Under the pieces are notes generated by a model that saw only the letters and a list, made by a program, of their open reading frames with translations, was not told the DNA's origin and made no database searches. A stretch of 64,000 nt of DNA, taken from Imperialibacter sp963977595 (GTDB taxonomy: Bacteria > Bacteroidota > Bacteroidia > Cytophagales > Cyclobacteriaceae). The position numbers were made by a program, and so were the translations under genes. The DNA lies in contig NZ_CP180355.1 in assembly GCF_048007035.1 (NCBI RefSeq), forward strand, positions 6,696,001 through 6,760,000. The letters run 5' to 3'. Shown here one piece after another: positions 16,940 through 25,716 of the stretch. The stretch's first letter is position 1. Each line of letters opens with the position of its first letter.

Positions 16940-17689
16940 TTAAACCAAATAGAAGAAGGTGAATACAAATACCCATACAAGGTCTACAAAGTGCCAGTAC
17001 AAACCGACCTTTTCGACCATTTCGTAATGCCCCACTTTTTCAAGCTTGCCTACTGTTGCCTGATAAAATATCAGGAAGTTAAGGCATACCCCACTAAATA
17101 CGTGGAAGCCGTGAAAGCCTGTGATAAAGAAGAACAAAGCCGCAAAGTTAGGCGGGCCATATTGATTCTGTGACAGGTTTGCTCCATGAATGAAAGTACC
17201 ATCCAATAATCTGCCACCCTCTTCTGTACCTACTATAAAGTGCGTCCACTCCCAAGCCTGGCAGCCTAAAAAGGCAAGTCCGCCCAGAATCGTCCAAAGC
17301 ATCCACTTTTCTACACCCTTCCTGTCCATACGCTGACCAGCTTCCACAGCAAGCACCATGGTTACGCTACTCAAAATCAGTACGAAAGTCATGATACCCA
17401 CAAACACCAGTGGCAACGAAACGCCGTGAAGGAAAGGAACCGCTTCGAATACTTTTTCAGGTATTGGCCAGTACTCTTGTGAGAAAACGAATTCGTCGGG
17501 GCTGCCCTGGAATGCAGGGTGGCTGAAACGGATCATTCCGTAGGCAATCAAAAGGCCAGAGAAAGAAAAGGCATCGGAAAGCAGGAAGAACCACATCATA
17601 AGCTTGCCATAGCTCGCTTTTAGGGGCTCTTTACCTCCCATCCAAAGGTCCTTGTCAGAATCGGATGCAACTACTGCAGTGCTAGACAT
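16940..17689 (-). CDS. Cytochrome c oxidase subunit III (second copy)
   Basis: The 249-residue protein has six or seven TM helices and the subunit III signature in its last third: FFFITGFHGFHVFSGV with GLYWHFVDLVWVFVF, which includes the conserved WHFVD. Subunit III stabilises subunit I at the proton and oxygen entry side. It lies 16 bases after the shorter subunit III gene, so the operon encodes two different subunit III proteins, a layout common in Bacteroidota aa3/caa3-type clusters. Confidence 0.9.
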   Translation of the reverse strand: MSSTAVVASDSDKDLWMGGKEPLKASYGKLMMWFFLLSDAFSFSGLLIAYGMIRFSHPAFQGSPDEFVFSQEYWPIPEKVFEAVPFLHGVSLPLVFVGIMTFVLILSSVTMVLAVEAGQRMDRKGVEKWMLWTILGGLAFLGCQAWEWTHFIVGTEEGGRLLDGTFIHGANLSQNQYGPPNFAALFFFITGFHGFHVFSGVCLNFLIFYQATVGKLEKVGHYEMVEKVGLYWHFVDLVWVFVFTFFYLV

Positions 17690-17705
17690 AGACGATTAGT
17701 TCAGA

Positions 17706-18290
17706 TTAATTATTTAATAATAAAAATAAGTACAAATATATCCAAAGTCCACTCAGGAAGTGCCAGAATGTTGTACACATTTCAATCTGGGTCATACTTT
17801 TTGAGTGTACCTTAAATCTCAGGGTCGAAATTAAAACAATAATCAAAAAAACAATACCTGCCGCCAGGTGAAAGGCATGTAAACCTGTCAAAACGTAGAT
17901 AAAAGATCCTGCCGGGTTACCGACAAAGAAAACCTGCTGATCAACCAACTGCTCCCAGCCGAGGTACTGCACAATCAGAAAAACCAAAGAAAGCGCCAAC
18001 GTAGCACCAACAGCTATCTTAATTTGAGAAAGATTGTCTTTTTTAGCGGCCCAGTAGGCCCACTGCATAGTGGCACTGCTCAACAGCACAACAATGCTGG
18101 AATAGATGAAGGCTTCGGGTAAATCAAAAATCAGCCAGGCTCCTTCCGATTGCTTCACCACATACGCACTGGTGAGCGAGGCAAATATCATTACGATAGA
18201 TACTATAAACAGCCAAAGCAAAAACTTCCTGGGGTGCATCGATAGCACCTGAGCAGGAGTTTCAATATCAGATTTTTTGGCGCTCATCAT
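17706..18290 (-). CDS. Cytochrome c oxidase subunit III (first copy, short form)
   Basis: A 194-residue, five-helix subunit III family protein. The motif LTGLHAFHLAAG and the closing TTFWHFLSGLWIYLYLF match the heme-copper oxidase subunit III family, while the first two helices of the long form are missing. Its ATG overlaps the TGA of ctaB (ATGA), so it is translationally coupled. It is distinct from the 249-residue subunit III immediately downstream rather than a recent duplicate. Confidence 0.88.
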   Translation of the reverse strand: MMSAKKSDIETPAQVLSMHPRKFLLWLFIVSIVMIFASLTSAYVVKQSEGAWLIFDLPEAFIYSSIVVLLSSATMQWAYWAAKKDNLSQIKIAVGATLALSLVFLIVQYLGWEQLVDQQVFFVGNPAGSFIYVLTGLHAFHLAAGIVFLIIVLISTLRFKVHSKSMTQIEMCTTFWHFLSGLWIYLYLFLLLNN

Positions 18291-19180
18291 AATTTATCTA
18301 GTAAAAAGGCGATTTGAACAACTGGCAGGTAAATAAATGAAGCAAACATCAGCTTCAGGGCCGCCTCACGGGAGCAGTCCCTTATCAGGATAAAGGTTTG
18401 ACTTAAAAATAACACACCGCAAATAGTAGCTACCACCGCAGAATTTATCCCAGTGATGCCAAAGTAAGCTGGCAACAACCCTAGAGGAAGCAAAAACAGC
18501 GTGTAAATCATGATGTTCACAGCTGTCGTGAAATCTTTCTTTCCGCCGAAAGGCAACAGCTTAAATCCCGCCTTTTTATAATCCTCATCCGCTACCCAGG
18601 CAATAGCCCAGAAATGCGGAAACTGCCAGATAAACTGGATACCAAAGATGATCAACGCTTCGTGTGTAATAGCACCAGTAGCCGCTACCCATCCCAGCAA
18701 AGGAGGAAGCGCTCCGGGAATTGCTCCTACAAACACGGCGATAGGCCCTACCCGCTTCAATGGTGTATAAACAAAGCTATACAGCACCATTGACACGACA
18801 GACAGCACCACAGTAAGCGGATTGGCATAAATAAGGATCAGCCCCAGCCCCATGGCAATTACCACAGCAGCAAAAACAACGGCCTCGCCAACTCCTACCC
18901 TATTGGTAGGCAACGGCCGACCCATCGTCCTCTTCATCAATTTATCGAGATCCTTCTCTATCACCTGATTGATAGTGATGCTGCCTCCGGAAATCAAAAA
19001 CCCACCAAGCGACAAAAAGCCCAGAGTAGCCCAGTCAACAGCACCTCTGGCTCCCAGCAAGTAGCCAAAACCACACGAAAAGGCCACCAGAAAAGAGAGT
19101 CTGAATTTAAGCAATTCGTAGTAGGCCTTTAACCTCCCAATGACGACAAAACCCGGCGATATGTAAGAAGTATGATTCAA
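18287..19180 (-). CDS. ctaB: Protoheme IX farnesyltransferase (heme O synthase)
   Basis: The 297-residue UbiA-family prenyltransferase adds a farnesyl group to heme B to make heme O, the step before heme A. It has about nine TM helices and both Asp-rich sites: NQVIEKDLDKLMKR (the N-x3-D-x3-D type motif) near residue 70 and DEDYKKAGFKLLP in the second half, plus the family signature RTMGRPLP. No ATG exists near the 5' end; the likely start is TTG at 19178-19180, which overlaps the TGA of ctaA as TTGA. Its place next to ctaA and the oxidase genes fits heme A supply to subunit I. Confidence 0.93.
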   Translation of the reverse strand: MNHTSYISPGFVVIGRLKAYYELLKFRLSFLVAFSCGFGYLLGARGAVDWATLGFLSLGGFLISGGSITINQVIEKDLDKLMKRTMGRPLPTNRVGVGEAVVFAAVVIAMGLGLILIYANPLTVVLSVVSMVLYSFVYTPLKRVGPIAVFVGAIPGALPPLLGWVAATGAITHEALIIFGIQFIWQFPHFWAIAWVADEDYKKAGFKLLPFGGKKDFTTAVNIMIYTLFLLPLGLLPAYFGITGINSAVVATICGVLFLSQTFILIRDCSREAALKLMFASFIYLPVVQIAFLLDKL

Positions 19181-20241
19181 ATCGAGTGTTTAATATTGAG
19201 CGCATCCTTTCTATTGAAGCGGAGGAACAAATATACCTGAAAACCGAACACTACGCTTGCTAAAAGCAAATGAATCGGTTGTATAAAAGCCGGAATGGAG
19301 AAATACCCCATTGCTGCTCCCGAAACAATCTCAAGAAACACCACTAGTGTCAAAACTGCCGAGAATTTAACGGAAAATGAAAGCGACGAAGACGTCCACA
19401 AGAAGTAGGTCAGTAGCACATGTCCGACAAGCAAAGCCCATGAAAAAGATCTGTGGAAATAAAACCTAAAACCAATCCAGTCAAGTACTGCGCTACGCTC
19501 CATCCCGGCAGACAGCCCGGAATCCACACCTTCTCTCACGTTGATGCCAACAATCAATTGTACTATAAATAAAGCTGCACACCCCAGCAATAGCCATTTT
19601 ACATTTTTCGAACCCACGTCTGTTTCCTTGTCGGCAACGGGTGGATCAACCGTAAAATAAGTATAAATAAGCAGCATAACGATCAGCAATGCCAGTAGCA
19701 TGTGAAAGGAGATCATTCCTGGAAGCAAATTCGTAGAAACTACAATTGAACCTACCCAACCCTGAAAAACTACCCCTACAAATGCCAGCAACGAAAATAC
19801 AAATACTTTCGGCTGCGTCTTTCTGAATCGAATGGAGTAAACAAAAGTGGCGAAAATAAGCATCCCTATCACCACTCCCACCAGGCGGTTCACATATTCT
19901 ATCCATGTTCTCAATGGATTGAAGTCAGCCTCTTCCCTTACCGATGGATCGTGCTTCAACTTGTTGGCTGTATCGGAAAAACCTAACTTTTCAAGGTAGC
20001 CTGTCAAGCGGATGTTCTTCTGGTGGCGCTTTTCGGAATACACTTCCTTGTAATTAGCGGGGAGCTGCTCAACACTGGTTGGGGGCACCCAGTTGCCAAA
20101 ACACTTTGGCCAATCGGGACAACCCATGCCGGAACCCGAACTTCTAACAATGCCGCCTACCAAAATCAAAAGGTAGACGGCAATGATAGTACTTATAGTA
20201 AGTTGCTTGTATCTCCTTAGAGACTTAGGATTTTCCTGCAT
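19177..20241 (-). CDS. ctaA: Heme A synthase (COX15/CtaA family)
   Basis: The 354-residue membrane protein oxidises the C8 methyl of heme O to give heme A. It has eight TM helices and the expected histidines, for example in MISFHMLLAL and in FIQPIHLLLAS. The N-terminal motif GGIVRSSGSGMGCPDWPKCFG is the family hallmark and includes two cysteines; a long polar periplasmic loop follows it. The start overlaps the end of ctaD by 17 bases and the stop overlaps the TTG of ctaB, so the three genes form a tight block. Confidence 0.93.
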   Translation of the reverse strand: MQENPKSLRRYKQLTISTIIAVYLLILVGGIVRSSGSGMGCPDWPKCFGNWVPPTSVEQLPANYKEVYSEKRHQKNIRLTGYLEKLGFSDTANKLKHDPSVREEADFNPLRTWIEYVNRLVGVVIGMLIFATFVYSIRFRKTQPKVFVFSLLAFVGVVFQGWVGSIVVSTNLLPGMISFHMLLALLIVMLLIYTYFTVDPPVADKETDVGSKNVKWLLLGCAALFIVQLIVGINVREGVDSGLSAGMERSAVLDWIGFRFYFHRSFSWALLVGHVLLTYFLWTSSSLSFSVKFSAVLTLVVFLEIVSGAAMGYFSIPAFIQPIHLLLASVVFGFQVYLFLRFNRKDALNIKHSI

Positions 20242-22099
20242 TAGCAGCTTTCACTTCTATCCCTTCTTCCTTCAACTGCTCTACTTCGTGAGGTAGGTTC
20301 GACTCTGGTGTCTCCGTTAAAGGAATGTGCTGCGGTATGAAGTCTTCCGGAGCGCCCGGCTTGCTATAGTCATATGGCCAGCGATAAACCTTTGGGATAT
20401 CACCTTCCCAGTTACCGTGCCCTGGCACTCTTGGTGTCGTCCACTCCAATGTGTTACTTCCCCAAGGGTTAGCTGGTGCCTTTCTACCTCTAAATATGTT
20501 GTAGAAGAAGTTGAAAAGGAAGATAAACTGCGCAGAGAAAGTAATGATAGCAGCCACACTCACGAATGTGTTCAGGTCAGTGAAATCCTGGAACGCATCG
20601 AAGTTAGTGAACGAGTAATAGCGACGTGGGAAACCTGCGATACCAATGTAGTGAAGAGGGAAGAACACCAGATACACACCAATAAAGGTCAGCCAGAAGT
20701 GGATATATCCCAACTTCTCATTCATCATTCTACCAAACATCTTAGGGAACCAATGGTAGATACCTGCCATCATTCCAAAGAAGGACGCACTACCCATTAC
20801 CAGGTGGAAGTGGGCAACCACAAAGTATGTATCATGCAAATTGATGTCTACTGCAGAGTTACCAAGGAAAATACCAGTTAAACCACCAGAAATAAAGAAT
20901 GAAACCAGGCCGATAGAAAACAACATAGCTGGCGTGAATATTATATTTCCTCTCCAAAGTGTGGTGAGGTAGTTGAACGCTTTCACAGCACTCGGCACCG
21001 CAATAATCAATGTCAGGAACATGAAAATAGATCCAAGGAATGGACTTAGCCCTGACACGAACATATGGTGTGCCCAAACCACGAACGAAAGAATAGTGAT
21101 TCCAAGGAGCGATAAAATCATCGCCTTGTAACCAAAAATAGGCTTTCTTGAGTTTGTAGCGATAACTTCAGAGGTGATTCCCAAAGCCGGAAGAATTACA
21201 ATATATACCTCCGGGTGGCCGAGGAACCAGAACAAATGCTGGTAAAGTATTGGGCTACCGCCAACGTTTGGCAGAGCCTCTCCTCCTATGTAGATATCTG
21301 ACAGATAGAAGCTGGTGCCGAATGATCTGTCAAATACAAGCAGCAACGCCGCAGAAAGCAATACCGGGAAAGAAAGTATTCCGATAACAGCTGTCAAAAA
21401 GAATGCCCATATCGTCAGTGGTAGTCTGAAAAACGACATACCCTGCGTACGGAGGTTAATCACGGTGGTAACATAGTTGATACCACCCAGCAATGACGAC
21501 ACGATGAAGAAAACCATGGCCACTAGCCAAAGTGTCATTCCCAGTCCCGATCCCTGCATGGCCGTTGGCAACGCACTCAACGGTGGGTATACAGTCCAGC
21601 CAGCTGACGCCGGCCCGGTCTCAACAAAGAATGAAATGAACATGACCACTCCTGAAAGAAAGAAGAACCAGTATGACAACATGTTCAAAAAGCCAGAAGC
21701 CATATCCCTTGCGCCAATTTGCAACGGGATCAGGAAGTTACTAAAGGTACCGCTCAGACCGGCCGTCAACACGAAGAACACCATGATGGTGCCATGCATA
21801 GTAACAAGAGCCAGGTAGAATTCAGAATCAATTTGTCCTGTGGACGTGATCCACTTGCCCAGAATTGGTCTAAGCCATTCCAGGTTCATGTCTGGAAACC
21901 CTAATTGTAAACGGAATATGATAGACAATCCACCACCTATAAGCGCCCAAATAATTCCAGTGATAAGGAATTGCTTAGCGATTGTCTTATGGTCAGTGCT
22001 GAAAATATATTTCTCAACGAAATTAAGCTCGTGGTGCTCATGATCATGAGCATCGTCGTGACCTATATGTTCGTTTGTATGTACTGCTGTTGTTGACAT
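20225..22099 (-). CDS. ctaD: Cytochrome c oxidase subunit I (aa3 type)
   Basis: The 624-residue protein is the catalytic heme-copper subunit that reduces oxygen to water. It has twelve or more TM helices. The CuB/cross-linked Tyr site is seen in FLGHPEVYIVILPALG, and the heme ligands in LHDTYFVVAHFHLVMG. A His-rich N-terminus precedes the first helix (DHKTIAKQFL). The HPEVY Tyr and the surrounding helix VI residues place it among A-type oxidases. It follows ctaC by 12 bases, and the heme A genes follow it directly. Confidence 0.96.
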   Translation of the reverse strand: MSTTAVHTNEHIGHDDAHDHEHHELNFVEKYIFSTDHKTIAKQFLITGIIWALIGGGLSIIFRLQLGFPDMNLEWLRPILGKWITSTGQIDSEFYLALVTMHGTIMVFFVLTAGLSGTFSNFLIPLQIGARDMASGFLNMLSYWFFFLSGVVMFISFFVETGPASAGWTVYPPLSALPTAMQGSGLGMTLWLVAMVFFIVSSLLGGINYVTTVINLRTQGMSFFRLPLTIWAFFLTAVIGILSFPVLLSAALLLVFDRSFGTSFYLSDIYIGGEALPNVGGSPILYQHLFWFLGHPEVYIVILPALGITSEVIATNSRKPIFGYKAMILSLLGITILSFVVWAHHMFVSGLSPFLGSIFMFLTLIIAVPSAVKAFNYLTTLWRGNIIFTPAMLFSIGLVSFFISGGLTGIFLGNSAVDINLHDTYFVVAHFHLVMGSASFFGMMAGIYHWFPKMFGRMMNEKLGYIHFWLTFIGVYLVFFPLHYIGIAGFPRRYYSFTNFDAFQDFTDLNTFVSVAAIITFSAQFIFLFNFFYNIFRGRKAPANPWGSNTLEWTTPRVPGHGNWEGDIPKVYRWPYDYSKPGAPEDFIPQHIPLTETPESNLPHEVEQLKEEGIEVKAANAGKS

Positions 22100-22111
22100 A
22101 ACAAATTTAAT

Positions 22112-23206
22112 TTAAAATGCTCCTACCATTTCTTCCTCTTCTTCAAGGCCAGTAACAGCCTGTACTTCCGGATTGTTTTCCATTCCGGAAGAAATTATAG
22201 CCACCTCTTTCAAGTGTTGAGGAACGCTCGAAAGGTACGACGGATTTTTAGCCAGCCATGCCTGCTGCTCATTGTACCACTTATAGTAGTCGGCAGGCTC
22301 GTCAACAACGATGAGGTATCTCATCGCAAAGTGACCCTTTCCGCAAATTTTATTGCAAACCAACTCATAGTTGAATTCGGGGTTTCCTGTTTCCTCCCTC
22401 ATGTCTTGTGTGCTCTTTGTTGGCGTAAACCAAAAAGTAGTCGGCATCCCAGGTACTGCGTTCATCTGAAGCCTGAAATGAGGAGCATACACACTGTGTA
22501 TCACGTCTCTCGCTCTGATGTTAAACTTCACCGGTTTTCCCTTAGGAACGTGGATTTCTCTTGGAATAAAGTCATCAAAAGATGCTTTGTCTTTGAAGTC
22601 CATACCCATAGCGTTTTCAGCATCGATAAGTCGGAAATCGTAGTCTCCAAGTTGCTTGTCTTTACCCGGATAGCGAACAGACCAGGCAAACTGATACCCC
22701 ATCACTTCTACTACCTCTGCTTCATCCGGCGCCTTGTCGGTAATGTCCACCCAAGCCCTCCATCCAGAAAAAATGAGAAGCGTCAAAACAATGGCGGGAA
22801 CAATAGTCCACATCATTTCAAGCTTGTTATTGTCCGGATAAAATAAGGCTTGATTACCCTCCTTATATCTGTACTTCCAGCCAAAACCGAAAAGTAAAAT
22901 TTGAGTGATGACGAAAACAATGCCTGTTATGGCCATTGTTACCCAGAAAAGCTGATCCGTTACGGCTCCATGCTCAGACGCCAACGGCAGATTGTATCTA
23001 TCAAACTCCGTATATGAGTAGATGAAGAACAGCAGCAACCCACCAATCATGAACACGATGCCCAGCCCTGCATTTACTCCGTTACTTTTCGTAACCTTCT
23101 TCTTAGAGCTACCCTTTAGCACATCTACAAGCGTGCTGACCCTGAACAATGTGAACAGGATGATTGCTACTAAGATTAAACCAATAATTACTACCGCATT
23201 GAACAT
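22112..23206 (-). CDS. ctaC: Cytochrome c oxidase subunit II (CuA subunit)
   Basis: The 364-residue protein has four predicted TM segments (about 3-22, 47-66, 84-108 and 130-150), two more than the classic subunit II hairpin, then a periplasmic cupredoxin domain. The CuA ligands are visible as CNKICGKGHFAM (two Cys, His, Met), with an upstream His in VIHSVYAPHF. There is no CxxCH, so it lacks the fused cytochrome c of caa3 oxidases and must take electrons from another protein, probably the ActE or ActA hemes encoded just upstream. The C-terminal tail (about 35 residues) is Glu-rich. Confidence 0.94.
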   Translation of the reverse strand: MFNAVVIIGLILVAIILFTLFRVSTLVDVLKGSSKKKVTKSNGVNAGLGIVFMIGGLLLFFIYSYTEFDRYNLPLASEHGAVTDQLFWVTMAITGIVFVITQILLFGFGWKYRYKEGNQALFYPDNNKLEMMWTIVPAIVLTLLIFSGWRAWVDITDKAPDEAEVVEVMGYQFAWSVRYPGKDKQLGDYDFRLIDAENAMGMDFKDKASFDDFIPREIHVPKGKPVKFNIRARDVIHSVYAPHFRLQMNAVPGMPTTFWFTPTKSTQDMREETGNPEFNYELVCNKICGKGHFAMRYLIVVDEPADYYKWYNEQQAWLAKNPSYLSSVPQHLKEVAIISSGMENNPEVQAVTGLEEEEEMVGAF

Positions 23207-23229
23207 AGCAGATGTTTTTACCTTTCCAG

Positions 23230-24522
23230 TTAAATATGATGATGTAAGCTTTCCTGCAACATAGGGTGATTCTTACCAACCAATGGTGCTTTAGAAAGGT
23301 TTGAAAGAACTACATATAAGAAAGCAGCGACAAAAACAGTCAGCATCCCTACTTCCACTAAACCAAAACCACCATTATCCTTCAGTGTCCCTGGAGTAAC
23401 CATCAAATAGAAGTCCATCCAGTGACCGAAAATCACCGCCGGGCAAACTATCTTAAGTATTCTCGAATGCCTCTTAGAGTCCCTGGTCATTAACACCAGG
23501 AATGGGAAGAAGAAGTTGATCGCAAGGTTGAAGTAAAAGAACGGAGCGTAATGACCGCTTTTCCATCTTTCCACAAAGTATATCGTTTCTTCAGGAATAT
23601 TAGAGTAGTAAATCAGGAAGAACTGCGAAAACCAGATATAAGTCCAGAAAATACTGAAAGCAAACACAAATTTACCCAGGTCATGTAAATGATTGGCATC
23701 TACGATCTTCAGGTACCCTTTGTCCTTCAGCAATACAACTACAAATGTAATAAGAGCCAGGCCACTCACCCACCAGCTGGCAAATGCATACCAACCCATC
23801 ATAGTGCTAAACCAGTGTGGATCTATAGACATGATCCAGTCCCATGCCGCTATTGAAGAAGAGAACGCAAAGAACACCAGGAATATGGCCGAAAGCTTGC
23901 GAAGTCTGAACCAGTAGGAGTCTCCACCCATTTCGTCTTCCTGAAACATCAGTGAACGAATCTTGGTGAAGATGAAATACCAAACACCAAAGAAGAACAC
24001 CAGACGAAACAGCCAAAACACCGGCACCGAGGGATGTTCACTCATGGGCCAATAAAAGAAACCCTTTTTGCCATCGAGTATGGGGTCAAAATCAGGAGAT
24101 GCAGGATCATACAAATCGTGGTGAGCCCAATGGAAAATGTCATGTCCACCTAAAAGGTAGGTTACTAACATTAACACAAATGCGATGGGCAGCCAACCGC
24201 CAAACGCCAATGGTATCCTTACAATACCAGCTGACCAGCCTGCCTGTGCTGCATATTGAATCGCCACAAAGAAAACGCCAATGAGAGCAAGTCCACCAAA
24301 GAAGACATTGTTGATCCACAAATTAGCCCAAATTCTTTGCATCCAGTTAAAGGCGTGATGCCCCCCTTCAGCTGCCTCAGCCGTCTCTGCACCGTGTGCA
24401 TCATGTCCCCCACCTGAGCTCATCATAACGATGCCTAGCGCAAGTACTGCTAGCCCTACAATGAGGGTAATGATAAGCCTCTTCTTAGCAGTGGATGTAA
24501 ATTCGTATCTTTCTTCAGTCAT
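23230..24522 (-). CDS. actF: Alternative complex III subunit ActF (quinone-binding membrane subunit)
   Basis: The 430-residue protein has about ten TM helices and is the second NrfD-like/PsrC-related membrane subunit of alternative complex III, which oxidises quinol and passes electrons to c-type hemes. Recognisable segments are the His-rich loop MSSGGGHDAHGAETAE after the first helix and SIAAWDWIMSIDPHW, the latter conserved in ActF proteins. It lies last in the act cluster, 23 bases before ctaC begins, consistent with a complex III-oxidase supercomplex as reported for Flavobacterium johnsoniae. Confidence 0.9.
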   Translation of the reverse strand: MTEERYEFTSTAKKRLIITLIVGLAVLALGIVMMSSGGGHDAHGAETAEAAEGGHHAFNWMQRIWANLWINNVFFGGLALIGVFFVAIQYAAQAGWSAGIVRIPLAFGGWLPIAFVLMLVTYLLGGHDIFHWAHHDLYDPASPDFDPILDGKKGFFYWPMSEHPSVPVFWLFRLVFFFGVWYFIFTKIRSLMFQEDEMGGDSYWFRLRKLSAIFLVFFAFSSSIAAWDWIMSIDPHWFSTMMGWYAFASWWVSGLALITFVVVLLKDKGYLKIVDANHLHDLGKFVFAFSIFWTYIWFSQFFLIYYSNIPEETIYFVERWKSGHYAPFFYFNLAINFFFPFLVLMTRDSKRHSRILKIVCPAVIFGHWMDFYLMVTPGTLKDNGGFGLVEVGMLTVFVAAFLYVVLSNLSKAPLVGKNHPMLQESLHHHI

Positions 24523-24544
24523 GGATATTGGCTTAAAGAATTAA

Positions 24545-25204
24545 TTATTGTCTTTGAAGAGTTTGTACATACCTAACTATTTTCCATCTGTCCTCCACGC
24601 TCACCTGAGAGCCATGCGCATACATTCTTCCTTTTCCGTGGGTAATTACGTGAAAAATATGCCCAGCCGGTGCGTCCTTCACAGCCCTTGAATTGTAAGG
24701 TGTCACACCCTTGTACACTTTACCTACCGGTCCGTCCCCTTGTCCGGTGTCTCCATGACAATGGCGGCAATAACGTAGGAAAAGCGCCTTACCATCACTG
24801 ATAACAGAAGCAGTTGAATCCAAAGGATTCTTCATTACCCTGCCAGCAAGTGCAAATGAATCTTTAGGGATCCTGTAAGGAAGGTAACCGTTGGCGTTTC
24901 TCTTAACCGTTCCTTCGACTGGCATTCTCATGGTCATGCCGCTCGGATTAAGTGGGTTAGAATTATAAAACTCAGCTGGACCTTCGTCGAGCGATGTCAA
25001 CCATCTACCTGCCTCCTCGTCCTGCACCTGCGAAAGCTGCTCGTAAGGTACCGAATGATACATCTGAGGAGCATATTCAACACCAGGATAATCCCCCTTA
25101 GCAGCGCACCCCGCTAGCAACAGCAACCCAGACAGTTGAAATAGTTTCTTTACAATATGATTATTTCCTATCATCTCCTGTGTCTCTTTAAAATACTTTC
25201 TCAT
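24545..25204 (-). CDS. actE: Alternative complex III subunit ActE, monoheme cytochrome c lipoprotein
   Basis: The 219-residue protein has a lipobox (LLLLAGC, about residues 27-33) and one heme site, CRHCH near residue 143, in a class I cytochrome c domain with GDTGQGDGPVG after it. ActE carries electrons from the complex toward the oxidase. The start ATG at 25204 has a GAGG four bases upstream and overlaps actD by 17 bases; an internal ATG at 25174 would give a more usual signal length, so the start is not certain. Confidence 0.9.
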   Translation of the reverse strand: MRKYFKETQEMIGNNHIVKKLFQLSGLLLLAGCAAKGDYPGVEYAPQMYHSVPYEQLSQVQDEEAGRWLTSLDEGPAEFYNSNPLNPSGMTMRMPVEGTVKRNANGYLPYRIPKDSFALAGRVMKNPLDSTASVISDGKALFLRYCRHCHGDTGQGDGPVGKVYKGVTPYNSRAVKDAPAGHIFHVITHGKGRMYAHGSQVSVEDRWKIVRYVQTLQRQ

Positions 25205-25712
25205 TTACCTCGGAAGCACCACTGTCCTTCAAGCTTTTCTTGATATCGGCTTCTGACAGCTTATTTTTTGACAAATCAATCGCCACTATATGTTTGTTGT
25301 CAGTGCTCCTGATGTCAAATATTTTCGGCTTTCCCCATGGCTTCAGGTTGCTCGCTACGAAGAACGTACCTACCATACCAAATGAGGCCAACAGAACAGT
25401 CAACTCAAAAGTTACAGGGATGAAGGATGGCAACGGAAGGTAATCCTTACCACCTATAATCATTGGCCAGTCAACAGTCATCATGCCAATTTGCATGGTA
25501 AGAGCCAGACTGGTACCAAGCAAGCCGAAAAGAAAAGCAGCTATCGGTAGTCTTGACATTTTATAGCCAAGGGCAATATCCAATCCATGTACAGGAAAAG
25601 GTGTGAAAACCTCGTGGATTTTAACCCCACCCTTTCTCACAGCTTTCACCGCATTCAACAGGGTTACCTCATTGTCATAAACCCCAAGTATGTATTTACT
25701 ATCTGATGACAT
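25188..25712 (-). CDS. actD: Alternative complex III subunit ActD (DUF3341)
   Basis: The 174-residue protein is a DUF3341 member: an N-terminal cytosolic ferredoxin-like half (YILGVYDNEVTLLNAVKAVR), then two TM helices (about 57-80 and 104-125), and a short C-terminal domain. The segment FTPFPVHGLDIALGYKMSRL is typical of ActD. It anchors the complex and contains no cofactor site. Four bases separate it from actC and it overlaps actE. Confidence 0.92.
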   Translation of the reverse strand: MSSDSKYILGVYDNEVTLLNAVKAVRKGGVKIHEVFTPFPVHGLDIALGYKMSRLPIAAFLFGLLGTSLALTMQIGMMTVDWPMIIGGKDYLPLPSFIPVTFELTVLLASFGMVGTFFVASNLKPWGKPKIFDIRSTDNKHIVAIDLSKNKLSEADIKKSLKDSGASEVNEKVF

Positions 25713-25716
25713 CGGA

